Source: Deroplatys truncata
Taxonomy: Eukaryota; Arthropoda; Insecta; Mantodea; Mantidae
Length of the DNA: 64,000 nt
NCBI GenBank assembly: GCA_030765065.1
Contig: CM060978.1
Span: 217,329,498 to 217,393,497, forward strand
Direction: 5' to 3'
Shown here: positions 45,543-58,340 of the stretch, piece by piece
Position numbering within the stretch: position 1 is the first letter of the stretch
Layout: each line of letters starts with the position of its first letter
The notes under the pieces: model-generated
The model's input: only the letters and a program-made list of their open reading frames with translations
What the model was told of the DNA's origin: nothing
Database searches by the model: none
Made by a program: the position numbers and the translations under genes

Positions 45543-46755
45543 CCCAAAATCCTTACATGTTACACTCACATGACTTTCTCTATCCACTATTGCTTATTTT
45601 TATATAGCTTGTACAAACTGTTCTTACAAAAGCTTATTTTTCTATGTACTTCATATTAATTGACATAAACATTTGCAGAAATAATTTATATACATATATC
45701 GGTATAGGTACAAGGTGGATACAGGAAACTAAAGCAATAGTGAAATGTTTAAAAGTAGTTTGCTATATGCTGCCCTTAAAATTCCATACTCTTTTCATAA
45801 TGTCCCAAGAAACAACTGAATGATGACATTTCAAAAACAACTTGTGTTACATTCACATGACTTTCTCTATCCACTCTTCTACAAACTGGTCTTACAAGGG
45901 CTTATTCTTCTATCTATTTCATGTTAAACATTTGCAGAAATCCTTTTATTACAAATTTTGCTGTAGGTTCAAAGGGTCTACGCAGGCGGAAGTGATACTC
46001 AAATATTTTAAAAGTGGGTAGCTATGTGATGGCTTTGAAATTTCATGTTTCTTAGACCAGAAGCAAAAAATCAATAGCAGCTTAGTAGTTGAAAAAAGTA
46101 AAAAGTATTTGAAAATCCAAACCAATATCAGCTGATATTTCAGAAATGGTTAATGCCATAAAAGATTTATTTTACTTAATTGTATGCAGTAAGTTTTTGT
46201 CTACCTCGTATGGTTTAAGTTACACAGAATTATACAAAATAGAGTGAAGAATGAAAAGGACTTCACAGAAAATTTAAAATATGAATTTTATTTGCATGCA
46301 AAGATCCAACACTTATGATATTTTAACCAAAATCATTATTCATTTTTGAGAAAGCCAAAAATGAAGAAAAATTTCCATGTAAAGGATAGTCTGGGGTGGG
46401 AGGATATTTTTGCTGAACTTATATACCAGGTTTGATATATAACTGACATTTCATTTTTGAGTTATGCTAATCACGACACACAGATAGGTGGATATGCATA
46501 CACATATATGGACCTTTTTGTAAAAGTGCCCTTTTTTTTTATTAAAGGAACCTAAAAATGTTTATTTTCCGGTGAAATCTTGATATCATAATTTTTTTGG
46601 GTGGAACAGAGTCCTTCCTCTACTTCCTATAGGTAATCATCAGAGAAATTAGAAATGCCATTTTTGGATTCAGGGGGTCTCAAAATAGGTATATCAAATT
46701 TTTAGGTGGAATGCAATAGTTGCTCTACCTATAAGATACATGATAGAGGAAGTAA
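45543..46755 (-). repeat. 0.85-kb repeat, two minus copies
   Basis: A partial copy (45543-45835) and a longer, diverged copy (45845-46755), both reverse-complemented. The latter ends in AGAGGAAGTAAAAA. Together with the preceding + copies they form an inverted arrangement around 45520. 46756-47178 is intron, pyrimidine-rich before exon 8. Confidence 0.8.
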
Positions 46756-47178
46756 AAATAGTATGTGAAACTTATTTATAATATGATACATTTAAAGCCT
46801 CCCTCAGAATAATGTTGCATGGTACTTTCTGGTTTATATAATTTGGGGGGACACAGATCATAGTGCTATGTATTGCTTGAGATTTGAATAAAGATAAGAT
46901 GCTTAATGTCCCATGTAGCATTTTTAGTATTTGCCAATAATGTATGCTACATAAGTGCTATACAGCATTCATTATTCAGGGATAAGCTTCAATTATGGCA
47001 ACCATAAAAATTAAAGAAAGAGTGAAGGAAAGCTTTTTAAACACAAGTTTACACTATGCAGTCTAATATAAATTAATTCATTATATATTATTTTTTGTAG
47101 TACACCTTTTATACAGATTTTGCAGCAATTTGTGTTCCTTTACAGCGTTTATTTTAATTTCAACTGTTTCATTTTCAG

Positions 47179-47257
47179 AGCAATAATAAACCATTTCTCG
47201 CCCAAAATTGAAGCATGGCTGGCAATGCAAAGCCTCTCAACTCCTTCAGAGGATCAG
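47179..47257 (+). CDS. ARMH3: ARMH3 internal exon 8 of 8
   Basis: Encodes RAIINHFSPKIEAWLAMQSL then STPSEDQ. The vertebrate counterpart is RAIINHFNPKIESYAAV...SEEQ. Acceptor ATTTTCAG/AGC, donor CAG/GTACTG; 79 nt. It enters after two bases of Arg and ends in phase 0. The next expected ARMH3 segment (VLEVVRANYDTLTLKLQD in vertebrates) is not found up to 64000. The upstream intron of 16.5 kb holds both LINEs, a DD41D element, a SINE and the repeat cluster. Confidence 0.95.
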
Positions 47258-47601
47258 GTACTGTTTTAATGGAAACATTCTTTTTTTAACAGTAGTGATA
47301 TGCATTTCATTAAATAACCAATGCATTTGTGTTTTTTTTAAATGCAAAGAAATGAAATCTAAGCTATTTTTAACCTTCTTATAAATTTCGTAAAATAATG
47401 TTTAGTTTCTAGATCCTGATAAAATGTTAGGGTTCCAATTTTAAAAGTTTGAGTTGATTTTTAAAATCTTAGTAATATTGATTTTCCCCTGAAATGAAGA
47501 AACATTTGCCATAAATTGTTATATTGAAAACATGTTGCCTTTGTGAATGCAGCTGAAAAGCTTTTAAAGAAGCATCATGTATATATGAACAACAATATTG
47601 T

Positions 47602-47750
47602 GACTGCCTCTGTCGGCTGGAGGTTAGCATGCTGACCTCCAATTCCAGAGATCCTAAATTCAATTCTGGCAGGAGGGTGGGAATTTTTCCTTATCAAGGA
47701 TTATACCCATTCCTCTCTAGAGTCAGAAGTGTGAGTGAGTGAGGGAGGGA
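47602..47750 (+). mobile_element. Probable tRNA-derived SINE fragment
   Basis: CGGCTGGAGGTTAGCATG is A-box-like and, about 30 bp on, CTAAATTCAATTCTGGC is B-box-like. It ends in a GTGA/GGGA purine run near 47730-47755. Short and diverged. Confidence 0.5.
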
Positions 47751-47759
47751 GGGAGGTTT

Positions 47760-49290
47760 CTTTTTTTAAAGCTTAAATATAAAAGGTGGCATATAAATGG
47801 AACCAAAAAAAAAAAGCTCGAAATACTGTTCACACTGACAGAAAAATATATGAAATATAAAATGTAACAGATTAATCTAATTGCGATTCTATAATACATT
47901 AAAAGTGGGATAACTCTATGAGACTAAGCTAACTTGACCTAACATTTAAATTACATTTGTCAAAAATATTCAAAACCTGTTAATTATTAAATTTATGACA
48001 AACAAAGCCACCATGATTACAATATTTTCTGGCTTAAAATAGGTCCTTAAATCTGAAATAATGTATCCATTTGCAGAGAAGAACGTACTTTTCACATGGG
48101 TCACACACATCAAAGCAAATTTCATGTACTTTCCACTGAAGCAGGGATAATCTTACCAGAGTCCAGAAAGCAAGTTCAACACATTCACTTCACCACACCT
48201 TACTGTGTACCATGCTTTTGAGAGCAGCACATACTTCTATGAATGTTCTTCTGTGGCAAGTCTCTAACAAATGATAACACTCTACTGTCTTTTTAAGTAG
48301 TTTTGTTCAGTTCATTTGGTGCAATTTCTCTTATGTCAATTTATCCACAGAGCAAATAACAGCACTAGCTGGATCAGCATCAGTCAAGGAATTCAGTATA
48401 ACTGACTTTGTATTCAAATGCTTAAACAGATTTGTTAAAGATTATTGGTCTTTGCAACATCCAAAAGTCCTCTCAGCTATTATTGTAAAACTGCTGTGTT
48501 TTTCAGCTGCGTAGTCCTTAAATTAATGGATATTCAGCACTTTAATGAGGGATTACTGTCCTGATGGTCTTGGAGGAATGATTCCTGGCAGATGATATTT
48601 TTGAGACTCAGAAGTTATACTCTTGATGTACCAGATTGAAGAACTGTCTTCACCATTATCTTTGAGAAATTGCCATATATCAGATCAGATATTCGATACA
48701 TCTATGCTTCTGTTTTATCAAGTTTTAATAACAACATTTTAATATTTTTCACACACTAATTTAGTTGGGGAAACTCGGCAATCAACAGGTTTCCCATTAA
48801 ATTAGGTTTATGTGCCCAACATTGCACTTTGATTAGGGCTTGTACAGATGCAACACATTTTTATATATCTTGCTGAATCTGTAACAACACATTACATTCT
48901 CAGTCAGAAGTCCCACAATGGCTCTATTACAGTTCATAGCAGTTGCATTTTGTAGTGTTTTTCAGCAACAAACAAGTCTTTTGTTTCTAGAGTTTTAAAA
49001 ATCACTCCAAAAATGCAGTGTGCTTTCCTGTCCATCATCTCGTTACAGAGAACTGCTAATGTCTTATATTCAACATTCTGTCTCTTGTGATGTTCATGTT
49101 CCTCCCACGCACCCACAGCTCTGGAACATATTCTTATCTTAAAATATCTGCCACTGGGCTTGTATTATGATCTCTGGTTAAAAGCTGAGGTTTGCCAACC
49201 TGTGCCTCATATGAACCCTAGTTATAGTTGCTGAGGGAGAAGTTGAGACAGGATTTTAGACAGCATATACACTTACCCTCACTCATAGTC
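47760..49290. other. Intron sequence, possibly decayed coding repeat
   Basis: The minus strand has several open stretches (for example 49116-48934) with coding-like texture but no motif I can name. This may be more of a transposon; no assignment is made. Confidence 0.3.
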
Positions 49291-49299
49291 CTGCCATTA

Positions 49300-50770
49300 G
49301 AGAGTTGATGGCCGCTCTTTCCAAAACATCCGCAGTACTATCAGTGGCATCCTGTTTCTCTCTGGAGTGTCTAGCACATACTTCATCCTCAGTGTCGGTG
49401 TTCAAGGTTAATTACAAATTGATCAATGGCCTCGTCAGTTAATCCATCTTTCTCCCAATAACAATTTTCCTCCTCTTCCACACTTTCACATGCTTTTTTA
49501 TAGTTTTCAGGTGCCACCTTTGATAGCGCATTTTCAAGGAGAGTTGTTATGTTACTGGGCTTGAATATTATGTTATGTTTTGCAACATCTTTCTTTGCTG
49601 GGCCCAAATTAACTCAATTGCATTGAAATTGCAATGGTAGGGAGGAAGATGCACTATTGTATGTCCTGCTAACTCTGCAATAGTGTCAATTTCATATTTT
49701 CTAAATCGGTCTTTCATAAGCTTAATAAAGTTGTATAACATACTTTCGTTGATCTGGGATCATATTCAATATTCTTTTCACATAACCAGGCTTGTATTTC
49801 TCTCTTTAAACTGGATGACACAGGAGCCTTATTTAGTTCTACTAAATGATATGGTGCATTGTCCATAACGATTACACTACTTTGTGGGATGTTATGAGGA
49901 GTTTTTCTACAAACCAATCTTTGAAAACAATATCGTCTATTTCTTCGTGATAATCTTTTGTTGACTTAGACCAAAAATAAAGCAGAGCATTTGGAATAAA
50001 ACCTTCAGAAGATCCGGCATGTACTATAATGAATCTCTGTCCTTTACCTAGGGGGACATTCATAGGCATGTCAATTTCACCTTTGGGTGTATCACAGAAC
50101 CATATTTTACCTGTAGTATGGTTCACATTCAGCCAGGTTTCATTGAGATAAACGATTAGTCTACCACTTGCTCTCATTTCCTGTAATCGTGTTAAGTAAT
50201 GAAACAGCCTTGCTACAATATCAGGCTTTTGCTTTTCCATTAAAAATTGTCGTCCTACACTGTTTTTAGCATACTGGAATTTAAGAGATTTTAATATTTG
50301 TCATACTACGCATATGCTGCCTTCAACTAAATTAGCCTCTCTTAAAGCTCTGTAGATATCAACCAAACTCGGGGCAAAACTTGTTTTAGATAAGGTGTAA
50401 ATTATTCTTTTGATTGCCGATGCAGTAAATTAGTCGATGTTGTCTTTGTTGAGGAACTATTGTGCCATTTCTTACCCAGGGTTCGGATTTTGGTCCCTGA
50501 ATTGTCTGTGTTTATATTCTCATTTAACATTCTGTAAACACTTGCACAAGATACTCCAGTTACAGCAGCTGTTCGTCCAACATCATCTTCAACAGATATT
50601 TTAGGCTGACCATTTTTAAGTGCCTCAAATTCATCTTTAAAGAACCTATGAACATTGATTACTATTTCCCTACTCTGTGACTGCAATGGCTTTCCCCTCT
50701 TTCCAACACCAGTTTGAATAACTGTTAACACGAGAACAAATATAGTCAAATATAGAATAAAGTTAAGCAT
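49300..50770 (-). pseudogene. DDE transposase of an IS630/Tc1-like insect family
   Basis: N-terminal (50770-50402): GKRGKPLQSQSREIVINVHR followed by FFKDEFEAL, and VGRTAAVTGVSCASVYRML, a helix-turn-helix. Core (50240-49714): LIVYLNETWLNVNHT, where the family has YLDETW, so the first catalytic Asp is Asn. Then GQRFIIVHAGSSEGFIPNAL, SVIVMDNAPYHLVELNKAPV (second Asp), and near 49640 LPPYHCNFNAIELIWAQ (third residue, Glu). C-terminal 49607-49389. There are stops near 50260 and a frame change near 49730. Inverted ends were not identified. Confidence 0.8.
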
Positions 50771-51498
50771 TTTGTAACTTACATTAGAATGTACTGTGTA
50801 GTAATGTTTTCACTTACACTACACTTATAATAAATGTAGCCGTTACTATTATAATAAAATGGAATAACACCACATGGTACAAGCAATGTACAAACTTAAC
50901 ACACAAATAAATTCTAATAATGCTAAAGCGCAGCAAAGATTGCACCAAAAAACTAGACAATAGTGACTGACACTGACAACCTCAAAGGTTATACTGACAC
51001 AGCGAGACCCTTCCTTGTGGTCCTGCCTATTGTTACTTGACAAGTGCTAGACAGCCTCGGCCGTTTTCTGGATCAGGTAGCATTCTCAACTTATTCCTCA
51101 CAAACTATAGCTGTAGGTAAGTTAACCTGGAGTTTGTCAACCATTTGGTATGGTTGACAACATTTTTGTGCATGATTTCACGCCACCTAGGTGGAAACTT
51201 GTAGCATTAAATCTTCAAGATAAATCTTGTGCTGTAATTTCCTTAAGCATGCTGTCATATTTATATATAATAAAATCTAGAGTTTTTATTAAATTAGTGT
51301 GGTGGGCTTTCATAAGTAATATAGATCATTTCTGATAGCTTGATAATAGGCTAGAAGCATTTAGGAGCTTAATAAAACATAGTTGCTGTTAACATTATGA
51401 TTTGTATAAGTTAGGTAGTGGCAGATTTCTAAGGATTGTTCCATTAGTTTAATTTGCGGAGAGTTTGGAATAGGTGAAGTGTGTTTTGTGTTTAAAAA
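50771..51498. other. Intron or transposon flank, nothing recognised
   Basis: May include the 5' untranslated end of the DDE element at 49.3-50.8 kb. No TIR or coding motif seen. Confidence 0.4.
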
Positions 51499-52573
51499 CT
51501 CTGATGTGTTACACTCACATTACTTTCTCTACTCTTGTACAAACTATTTTTACAAACGCTTATTCCCCATATGCTTCATGTTAATTGAGATATCGAGATG
51601 TTAATCTTATTGCTAATTTTCTTGTGGATGCAAGGGGAATTGCTAGGCTTTAAGCGATAGTCAAATATTTTAAGAGCTGGTTGCTATGTGGAGTATTCCA
51701 TTCTCTTTGCATTACCAGGACAAAAAAATCTGATGTGTTACACTCACATTACTTTCTCTACTCTTATACAAACTATTTTTACAAACGCTTATTTTCCATA
51801 TGCTTCATGTTAATCGAGATGTTAATCTTATTGCTAACTTTCTTGTAGATGCAAGGGGAATATGGTAGGTTTTAACCGATAGTCAAATCTTTTAACCACT
51901 GGTTGCTATGTGGCGCATTCCATTCTCTTAGGCATGTCCAGGGCATAAAAAAAAAATGAACAACGAATTTGAGAAACAGTATAAATATTCGAAAATTTAA
52001 GGGAATAACAACCAATATCTCGAAAATGGTTCACTCAACAAAAAAAATGTATATGACATAAATTGTGTATTTTAACGCGATCATACATTTTTTGTGTAGT
52101 AAAATTTTGTCTATCTCTTATGGTTTACCAGTTATGCAAAAGTCGTTCACAATGAAGAATACTTTTGGAGACATTCACAGAAAATTTGAGATATACATTT
52201 CATTTGTCATGAAAATATCTTAAACATATGATATTTTAATCAAAATCGTTAAGAGCCATTTTTGAGAAAATTAAAATTTTTGAAAAATGTTCCATGTAAA
52301 GGGTAATCTGGGGTGGGAGGATTTTCTTGAGAACCTCCGTGTCGCATCTCTGGAAGATACTGAACCTAAATACCAAATTTGGTGTTTATCTGACTGTTCG
52401 TTTCTGAGTTATGCTGTTCACAGACAGACACACACACACAGACATGTTTCCAAAAATGATTTTTTTGAACTCAGGGGGTCTCAAAACATGTATTTCCGGT
52501 GAAATCTTGGTATCAAATTTTTGGGTGGAATACAATACTTCCCCTACTTACTATACGTAGTAGAGAAAGTAAA
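51499..52573 (-). repeat. 0.85-kb repeat, partial plus full minus copy
   Basis: A short 3' part (51499-51720) is followed by a full unit (about 51730-52573), both reverse-complemented. The full unit ends ACTATACGTAGTAGAGAAAG. The (CA)n run at 52426-52442 is the counterpart of the GT run in + copies. A 72-codon frame at 52287-52502 (FLENLRVASLEDTEPKYQ) recurs in other copies on the corresponding strand. Confidence 0.85.
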
Positions 52574-55228
52574 AAGAATGATTTACCATTAATATATTTC
52601 TTGGAGATAGTGTTAAATAGGATAGCTACACATATAGTGCAGTTTGAAAAGCAGGTATAGCATTTTAGAGTATTAGGTTATATGGGGTTTCACTCTCAAT
52701 ATAGTTTATTTAGGTTAATGAAAAATAGATATTGCATATATAGAAACATGTAGGTAGCAGAAAAGGCTGGATTCTCTCATGATTCTGACATACGCTAACA
52801 CCTATTGTATTTATATTGCTGTTAAAGCATTCAAAACTGTGTAGGGCAGGAATGAAATTGTTTATCTGATGTACAAATATCGTACTTTCACTTAAGTCAG
52901 GTGTTTGAGGCAAGGAGGTGTTAGCCATAAGGCTTACTCCACTACACTGAAATTTGCATCGGGTACATTTAAGAAACACTTTCGTCAAGTGTGTTAAGTT
53001 AAATATATATGTATGCACTCAGAAAGAGGTTGTAATGCTGCTACAGATTATTACAGAATGTGTGATAAAAAAACTAAAGCTATATTGCAGTTTTCATTAA
53101 CCTCAATCATTTTCCAATCTCTCTCCTCGAATTAATTTGTCCAAGATCTTATTCCTATTATATAAATAATGCTTAAGCCCTTTGTACTCGGAATTGCTAT
53201 AAAAGGAATACTGTAGAGCTTTTGCTAAATTAAAACATTTCAGGATATTCAATTATATAGGTTTTGCTGTTAGCATGCTCTGTATAAGTTAGTGTGAAAA
53301 TACTAACCTTAACAAAGTGATTAATAAATGTTTATGTTTAGAATAAAATCATCAAACAAACAAAAAATGGAAATCTTATGTTACGTATGTTTTCACATTT
53401 AATATATTCATGTAGATTTGTGTGGAAATACTTTGGTGATTTCGAAGTATGAACTTACATAGATTTTTGCTTTCGGCTTTCTACAGGTTAATAGGAAAAT
53501 AGGACATTTTGTAATATAAGGTTAAGATTTGTTATTGATATGCTTTGTAAGGGTTACCTGCAAAATAGGTTGGATGCTTTTATGAATATTGGGTTGATAT
53601 CAGTTGCATTAAATTTAGGCAAGTATTACTTCCATGCGCCTTAAAAAAGAAAAGAGAAAGAAGATAAAACCATAAGCAAACTCTGCATAAGTATACTGTT
53701 GGAGGCATTATGCAGCAGAAATGTAATAGAAATTAAAGCAACCAGTGCAATTCGACAGCACCTCCCAATGTATACAAAATTCCTCCTTGTCCCAATCTGG
53801 AAATATTCTTTCGAAGTGTGATTGTTTTGGCTTACCTCCAGTTATATAAATATTGCTTCAGTATTTGTTTGGGAATTGTTATAGGCTATCAAGGTATATA
53901 GGTTAAAGGTGCCCCATTTTTGCATGGTTACCTCCAAGTTAGTACCCTAACCGCTATCTGAGGTGGCTGTTAGTTCAATGCTAAGAATAACTCCCAGCTA
54001 TCTGTTAACCAAAGGTCATAATACAAAAATTTGGACTGGCTCTTAGCTAATATTAAACCAGAAGCTTAACCAAAGATCCTAATTCAGGTCCATTACCAAA
54101 TCTCCAGCTCCTGTGGAATTAAAGCATAGAAAGTAAATGCTTCCATAAAACTAAACCTAGCAAAGGAAATTCCATATTATTACAGCAGATTCATCTTCTG
54201 CTTATTGGGCCTGTATGAATAAAGTAAAGCATACACTTTTCCTTCAAATTTTAAAGCTTACATTTCAGAATTTATGAATAAAAATGTGAAGCAAAAGCTT
54301 TAGCTTGTAACGAGAAAAAAGCTTTTTCTTCACCTTTAACTCTGGCTTCATTCTGAAAACAATTACTTCTAAAATGTGAAGTATGTTCAGTTATAGACTC
54401 ATCTTTGCAGACTGCTAACTGCATATGGCTCAAATAACAGTGTGCATATGCCATGAAAAGTGCCGCAAACCATACCAATGTCCACCTGGAGAGTGTTATA
54501 AAATACTACATTGTTTCAATAAAGAAAATGATAAGTCATTTGTGAATCATTTTGTGCCAGACACAGAAGAAAGAAAAGGTGGAATACTGTCATCAGAACA
54601 GGAAACTTTCCTTCAAAACAAGAATTTCCTTCGGCATAGGCTGATCCAAGATTCCAGTTCGGCATAGCAGAAGTTCATCAAACTGAGTAAAACTGATATC
54701 TAGGATTTTAAAAAATAATGTAAAAAACTGACTTTGTTATCATCTTCTGCAAGATGAGCTGATGCTGACCCATTCTGACTCAGAGGTTGACTTCTCATTG
54801 GAGTCATGGTCAAACAATACTTTGTTTTTCTTTCGGCTTGTATTCATGAAGGTATTTTAAGGCTGGTCTTAATGGTGTCATTCTTAGTATGTGTTGAAAC
54901 CATTTTTATTTATTTTCATGAGTTGTGCTATTTAAGTCAGTTGTGAGTAGCTTATCTCGTATAACATCATTCCATACTTGGTCTCTTTGGGTATATCAGC
55001 CACATGTTATAAGAATTTCATTTCAGCTGTTTCAACCATTCTCTTATTTTTAGTATTCATTGTTGAGTTTTTGGACCCTTACATTAATACTGGTAAAGTC
55101 ATTGTTTTGTAAAATTTTAGTACAAATAAAAATAAATAAAATACTGGCTTATGGATCAAATTTCTGTCATTATCACATGAGTAAATGTGACAAATAATGA
55201 GTACTTAGAATTGACATCTGATTGTATG
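52574..55228. other. Intron sequence, nothing recognised
   Basis: AT-rich, with short open frames (for example 54425-54667) but no family match and no splice-framed homology to ARMH3. Confidence 0.5.
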
Positions 55229-55230
55229 TA

Positions 55231-56475
55231 CACTACGTGATCAAAAGTATCCGGACACCTGGCTGAAAATGATATACAAGTTCATGGCGCCCTCCATCGG
55301 TAATGTTGTAAGTCAATATGGTGTTGGCCCACCCTTAGCCTTGATGACAGCATTCACTCCCGCAGGCATACTTTCAATCAGGTGCTGGAAGGTTTCTTGG
55401 GGAATGCAGCCCATTCTTCACAGAGTGCGGAACTGAGGAGAGGTATCGATGTAGGTCGGTGAGGCCTGGCACGAAGTCGGTGTTCCAAAACATCTCAAAG
55501 CTGTTCTATAGGATTCAAGTCAGGACTCTGTGCAGGCCAGTCCATTACAGGGATGTTATTGCCGTGTAACCACTCCACCACATCCCGTGCAGTATGAACA
55601 GGTGCTTGATCGTGTTGAAAGATGCAATCGTCATCCCAAATTGCTCTTCAACAGTGGAAAGCAAAAAGGTGCTTAAAATATCAATGTAGGTCTGCACTGT
55701 GATTGTGCCATGCAAAACAACAAGGGGTGCAAGCCCCCTCCAGGAAAAACATGACCACACCATAACACCACCACCTCTGAATTTCACTGTTGGCACTACA
55801 CACGCTGGCAGATGACGTTCACTGGGCATTCGCCATACCCACACCCTACCATCGGATTGCCACATTGTGTACAGTGATTCGTCACTCCACACAACGTTTT
55901 GCCACTGTTCAATTGTGTAATGTTGACGTTCCTTACACCAAACAAGGTGTCGTTTGGCATTTTCCTGTGTGATGTGTGTCTTATGAGCAGCCGCTCGACC
56001 ATGGAATCCAAGATTTCTTACCTCATGCCTAACTGTCATAGTACTTGGAGTGGATCCTGATGCAGTTTGGAATTCCTGTGTGATGGTCTGGATAGATGTC
56101 TGCCTATTACTTTTTACAACCCTCTTCAAATGTCGGCGGTCTCTGTCAGTCAACAGACGAGGTCGGGCTGTACGCTTTTGTGCTGTACATGTCCCTTCAT
56201 GTTTCCACTTCACTATCACATCAGAAACAGTGGACCTAGGGATGTTTAGAGTGTGGAAATCTCGCGTACAGACTTCTGACACAAGTGACACCCAATCACC
56301 TGGCCACGTTCGAAGTCCGTGAGTTCCACGGAGTATCCCATTCTGCTGTTTCACGATGTTTAATGACTACTGAGGTCGCAGATAATGAGTACCAGGCAGT
56401 AGGTAGCAGCACAATGCACCTAAGATGAAAAACATATGTTTGTGGGGATGTCCGGATACTTTTGATCACATAGTG
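55231..56475 (-). mobile_element. Tc1-like element, full length
   Basis: 1245 bp. The left end reads CACTACGTGATCAAAAGTAT and the right end, reverse-complemented, CACTATGTGATCAAAAGTAT. TA flanks both sides (55229-55230, 56476-56477). Inverted repeats of about 27 bp. The terminal sequence belongs to a Tc1 lineage that occurs widely in arthropods. Confidence 0.93.
55330..56354 (-). pseudogene. Tc1 transposase (DD34E), frameshifted
   Basis: The minus-strand ATG at 56354 begins MKQQNGILRG. Bipartite DNA-binding domain: NIPRSTVSDVIVKWKHEGT (first helix-turn-helix), RPRLLTDRDRRHLKRVV and STPSTMTVRHEVRNLGFHG (second). Catalytic: NVVWSDESLYTMWQSDGRVW (first Asp), GGGVMVWSCFSWRGLAPLV. The frame is lost just before the second Asp (about 55600) and resumes as QSPDLNPIEQL with the Glu of DD34E near 55520. 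Length to the last Glu is normal; a frameshift and a stop inactivate it. Confidence 0.88.
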
Positions 56476-56477
56476 TA

Positions 56478-58065
56478 TGTGCAAATTCTGAAACCTATGC
56501 AGAATGGCGACGGATGTATTAATAAAAAGGATTACACAAGCATCAATATATGGCTACATGCAATACAAAGGAACAGTTCACTAGTGTTGAGGCTTGCTGA
56601 CCGGATCAGTGCATGACAAATATGGAGAAATTTAAATGTTAGGGTTATGCTAAGTGGATTTGAGAACACTGCCCTTTTGCTTAATGAAAGGCATGGCCTA
56701 GCTTCCCTATTGTAATCCAACAGAGGACAATCACAAATCATTTAACCTTTAAAAAGGGAGAGGGTGGTTAGCTAAAGAGGTGATTTTCTATTTGTAATAT
56801 GTCGTATCTGTTTACTTTTTTAGTCTGGTTTTAATATTATTAAGTTGTTAACAAATCTTTGCAGCAGTTGATGTGCCAAATCAGCCTGAAACAAATGTAT
56901 GCATTTTTTAGTTGCTTCCTCTTTCCTCCTTTTGCTTGTCTATTCAGTCAGGACAAGTTTTCCTAAAGCGTATCTAAAAACATTGTTGTACTTTTTGCAC
57001 AAATGAGTTTTCATCTGAATTGGATGATGACATTTTTAATTGACAAGTCATGCATGCTCATTTACAACAAGTGATGTGATAGGAAGCATCAAGACAAAAC
57101 AGTGACATCAAATGCCCATGCTAACTCAACACATGTTGCTAACAATGAAGACGAAGTAGATGTTAGAAGCTTTCACTTTTTTCATAGAAGTAAAAGATAC
57201 TACAGAATCAATAAATTTAATTAAATTTAATCCAGCTTTTAAAGGTATATTTCTTACTCCCTTTATAAAACTTAAAGCTATAAATCATATTGAACAAGTC
57301 TTCTGAAGTCAAAGCTTTTGCTTGCAAGTAAATTTTCTAGCTGTAAAAACCTTTGCATATTATTTCTACTACTATTTATTTTAAAACAACATATTAATCT
57401 TCAATAAGTAGTATGTAACAAATGAATGATAGTTACCTTTCATATATTTTTTCATTCAAACATTGATGCTAGGATGATAACTTTTTCAAAGCGATGTTCA
57501 CTTCCACAAACACTTTGTTGTTTCAGAAACAAACTCATATCTATGATTCTTTTTTAATGCTTTTTTGAACTATATCTTGCAGATGGCTGTTTCTTTGGAA
57601 TTCTTTTATTCCTCTTGGCTTGTTTGTTCTGTGTAGTATTTCACATACATGTGCCTACAAATCCAAACAGAACAGTTTCTCCATAATAATATGTGCTACT
57701 TTTTATTGAAAAAGTAGAAACCTTCATCTTTAAATTCACTTTTGCACATATAAATGGAAATCACCTTAGGCATGATGAATAACTAACAGCTATCAAATAT
57801 CAATGATTGCCTCTAATCAGATGTATTAAACTCCAGATGATGTCACAGTGATACCTACAGCAAACAAGCATGCATAGTCATCTCATATGCAAAACTGGAG
57901 GAAATCCTATTGAGACAAGGGGGACTCCTGATAGCAGAGTGAGCAAATTTGCAGCTGAGAAAAGCTGAGTCATTTAGAGGAGAAAACAACTGACTGTTGA
58001 ACCATTTTTACTAAAATGATGATAGAGTGAATGGATATCATAAGGGCATTATTGTATGTCTTTTT
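56478..58065. other. Intron sequence, nothing recognised
   Basis: AT-rich; no exon of ARMH3 and no repeat family seen elsewhere in the window. Confidence 0.5.
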
Positions 58066-58067
58066 TT

Positions 58068-58340
58068 ATAAGTACTGTTTAATGCCCGTTCTTACTACAG
58101 ATGGCACAACAGGCAACAGACACTGATGGTACATGCAAGAAATTGTGTTTGGAAAAGGAACCTTGGGACGGAAATGTTCCAGGCCTAAGTTTAGAGCACC
58201 TCTCTGTAATTTGCCAATTATGAGAACTAAGGGAAGCCTAGAAAAAACCTTAGTCAGTGAGGACAGTCCTGTTGGATTTGAACTGTGGACCTCCCACATG
58301 CAAGCCTCACAAGTTACCTCGAAGTCATCTTGCTTAGTAT
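58068..58340 (-). mobile_element. Probable tRNA-derived SINE
   Basis: On the minus strand: GATGACTTCGAGGTAACTTG (A-box-like), then GGTCCACAGTTCAAATCCAA (B box, TTCAAATCC) at about 58270-58290. A body of 200 bp follows. Different from the SINE at 42 kb. Confidence 0.62.

Noticed and set aside
47760-49290. Possible second hAT-type or other transposase on the minus strand
   Set aside because: Some open stretches (49116-48934) but no catalytic or dimerisation motif could be identified.
54425-54667. 81-codon frame with several Cys (CHEKC, CPPGEC)
   Set aside because: No splice-site framing, no recognised family and no repeated copy; probably chance.
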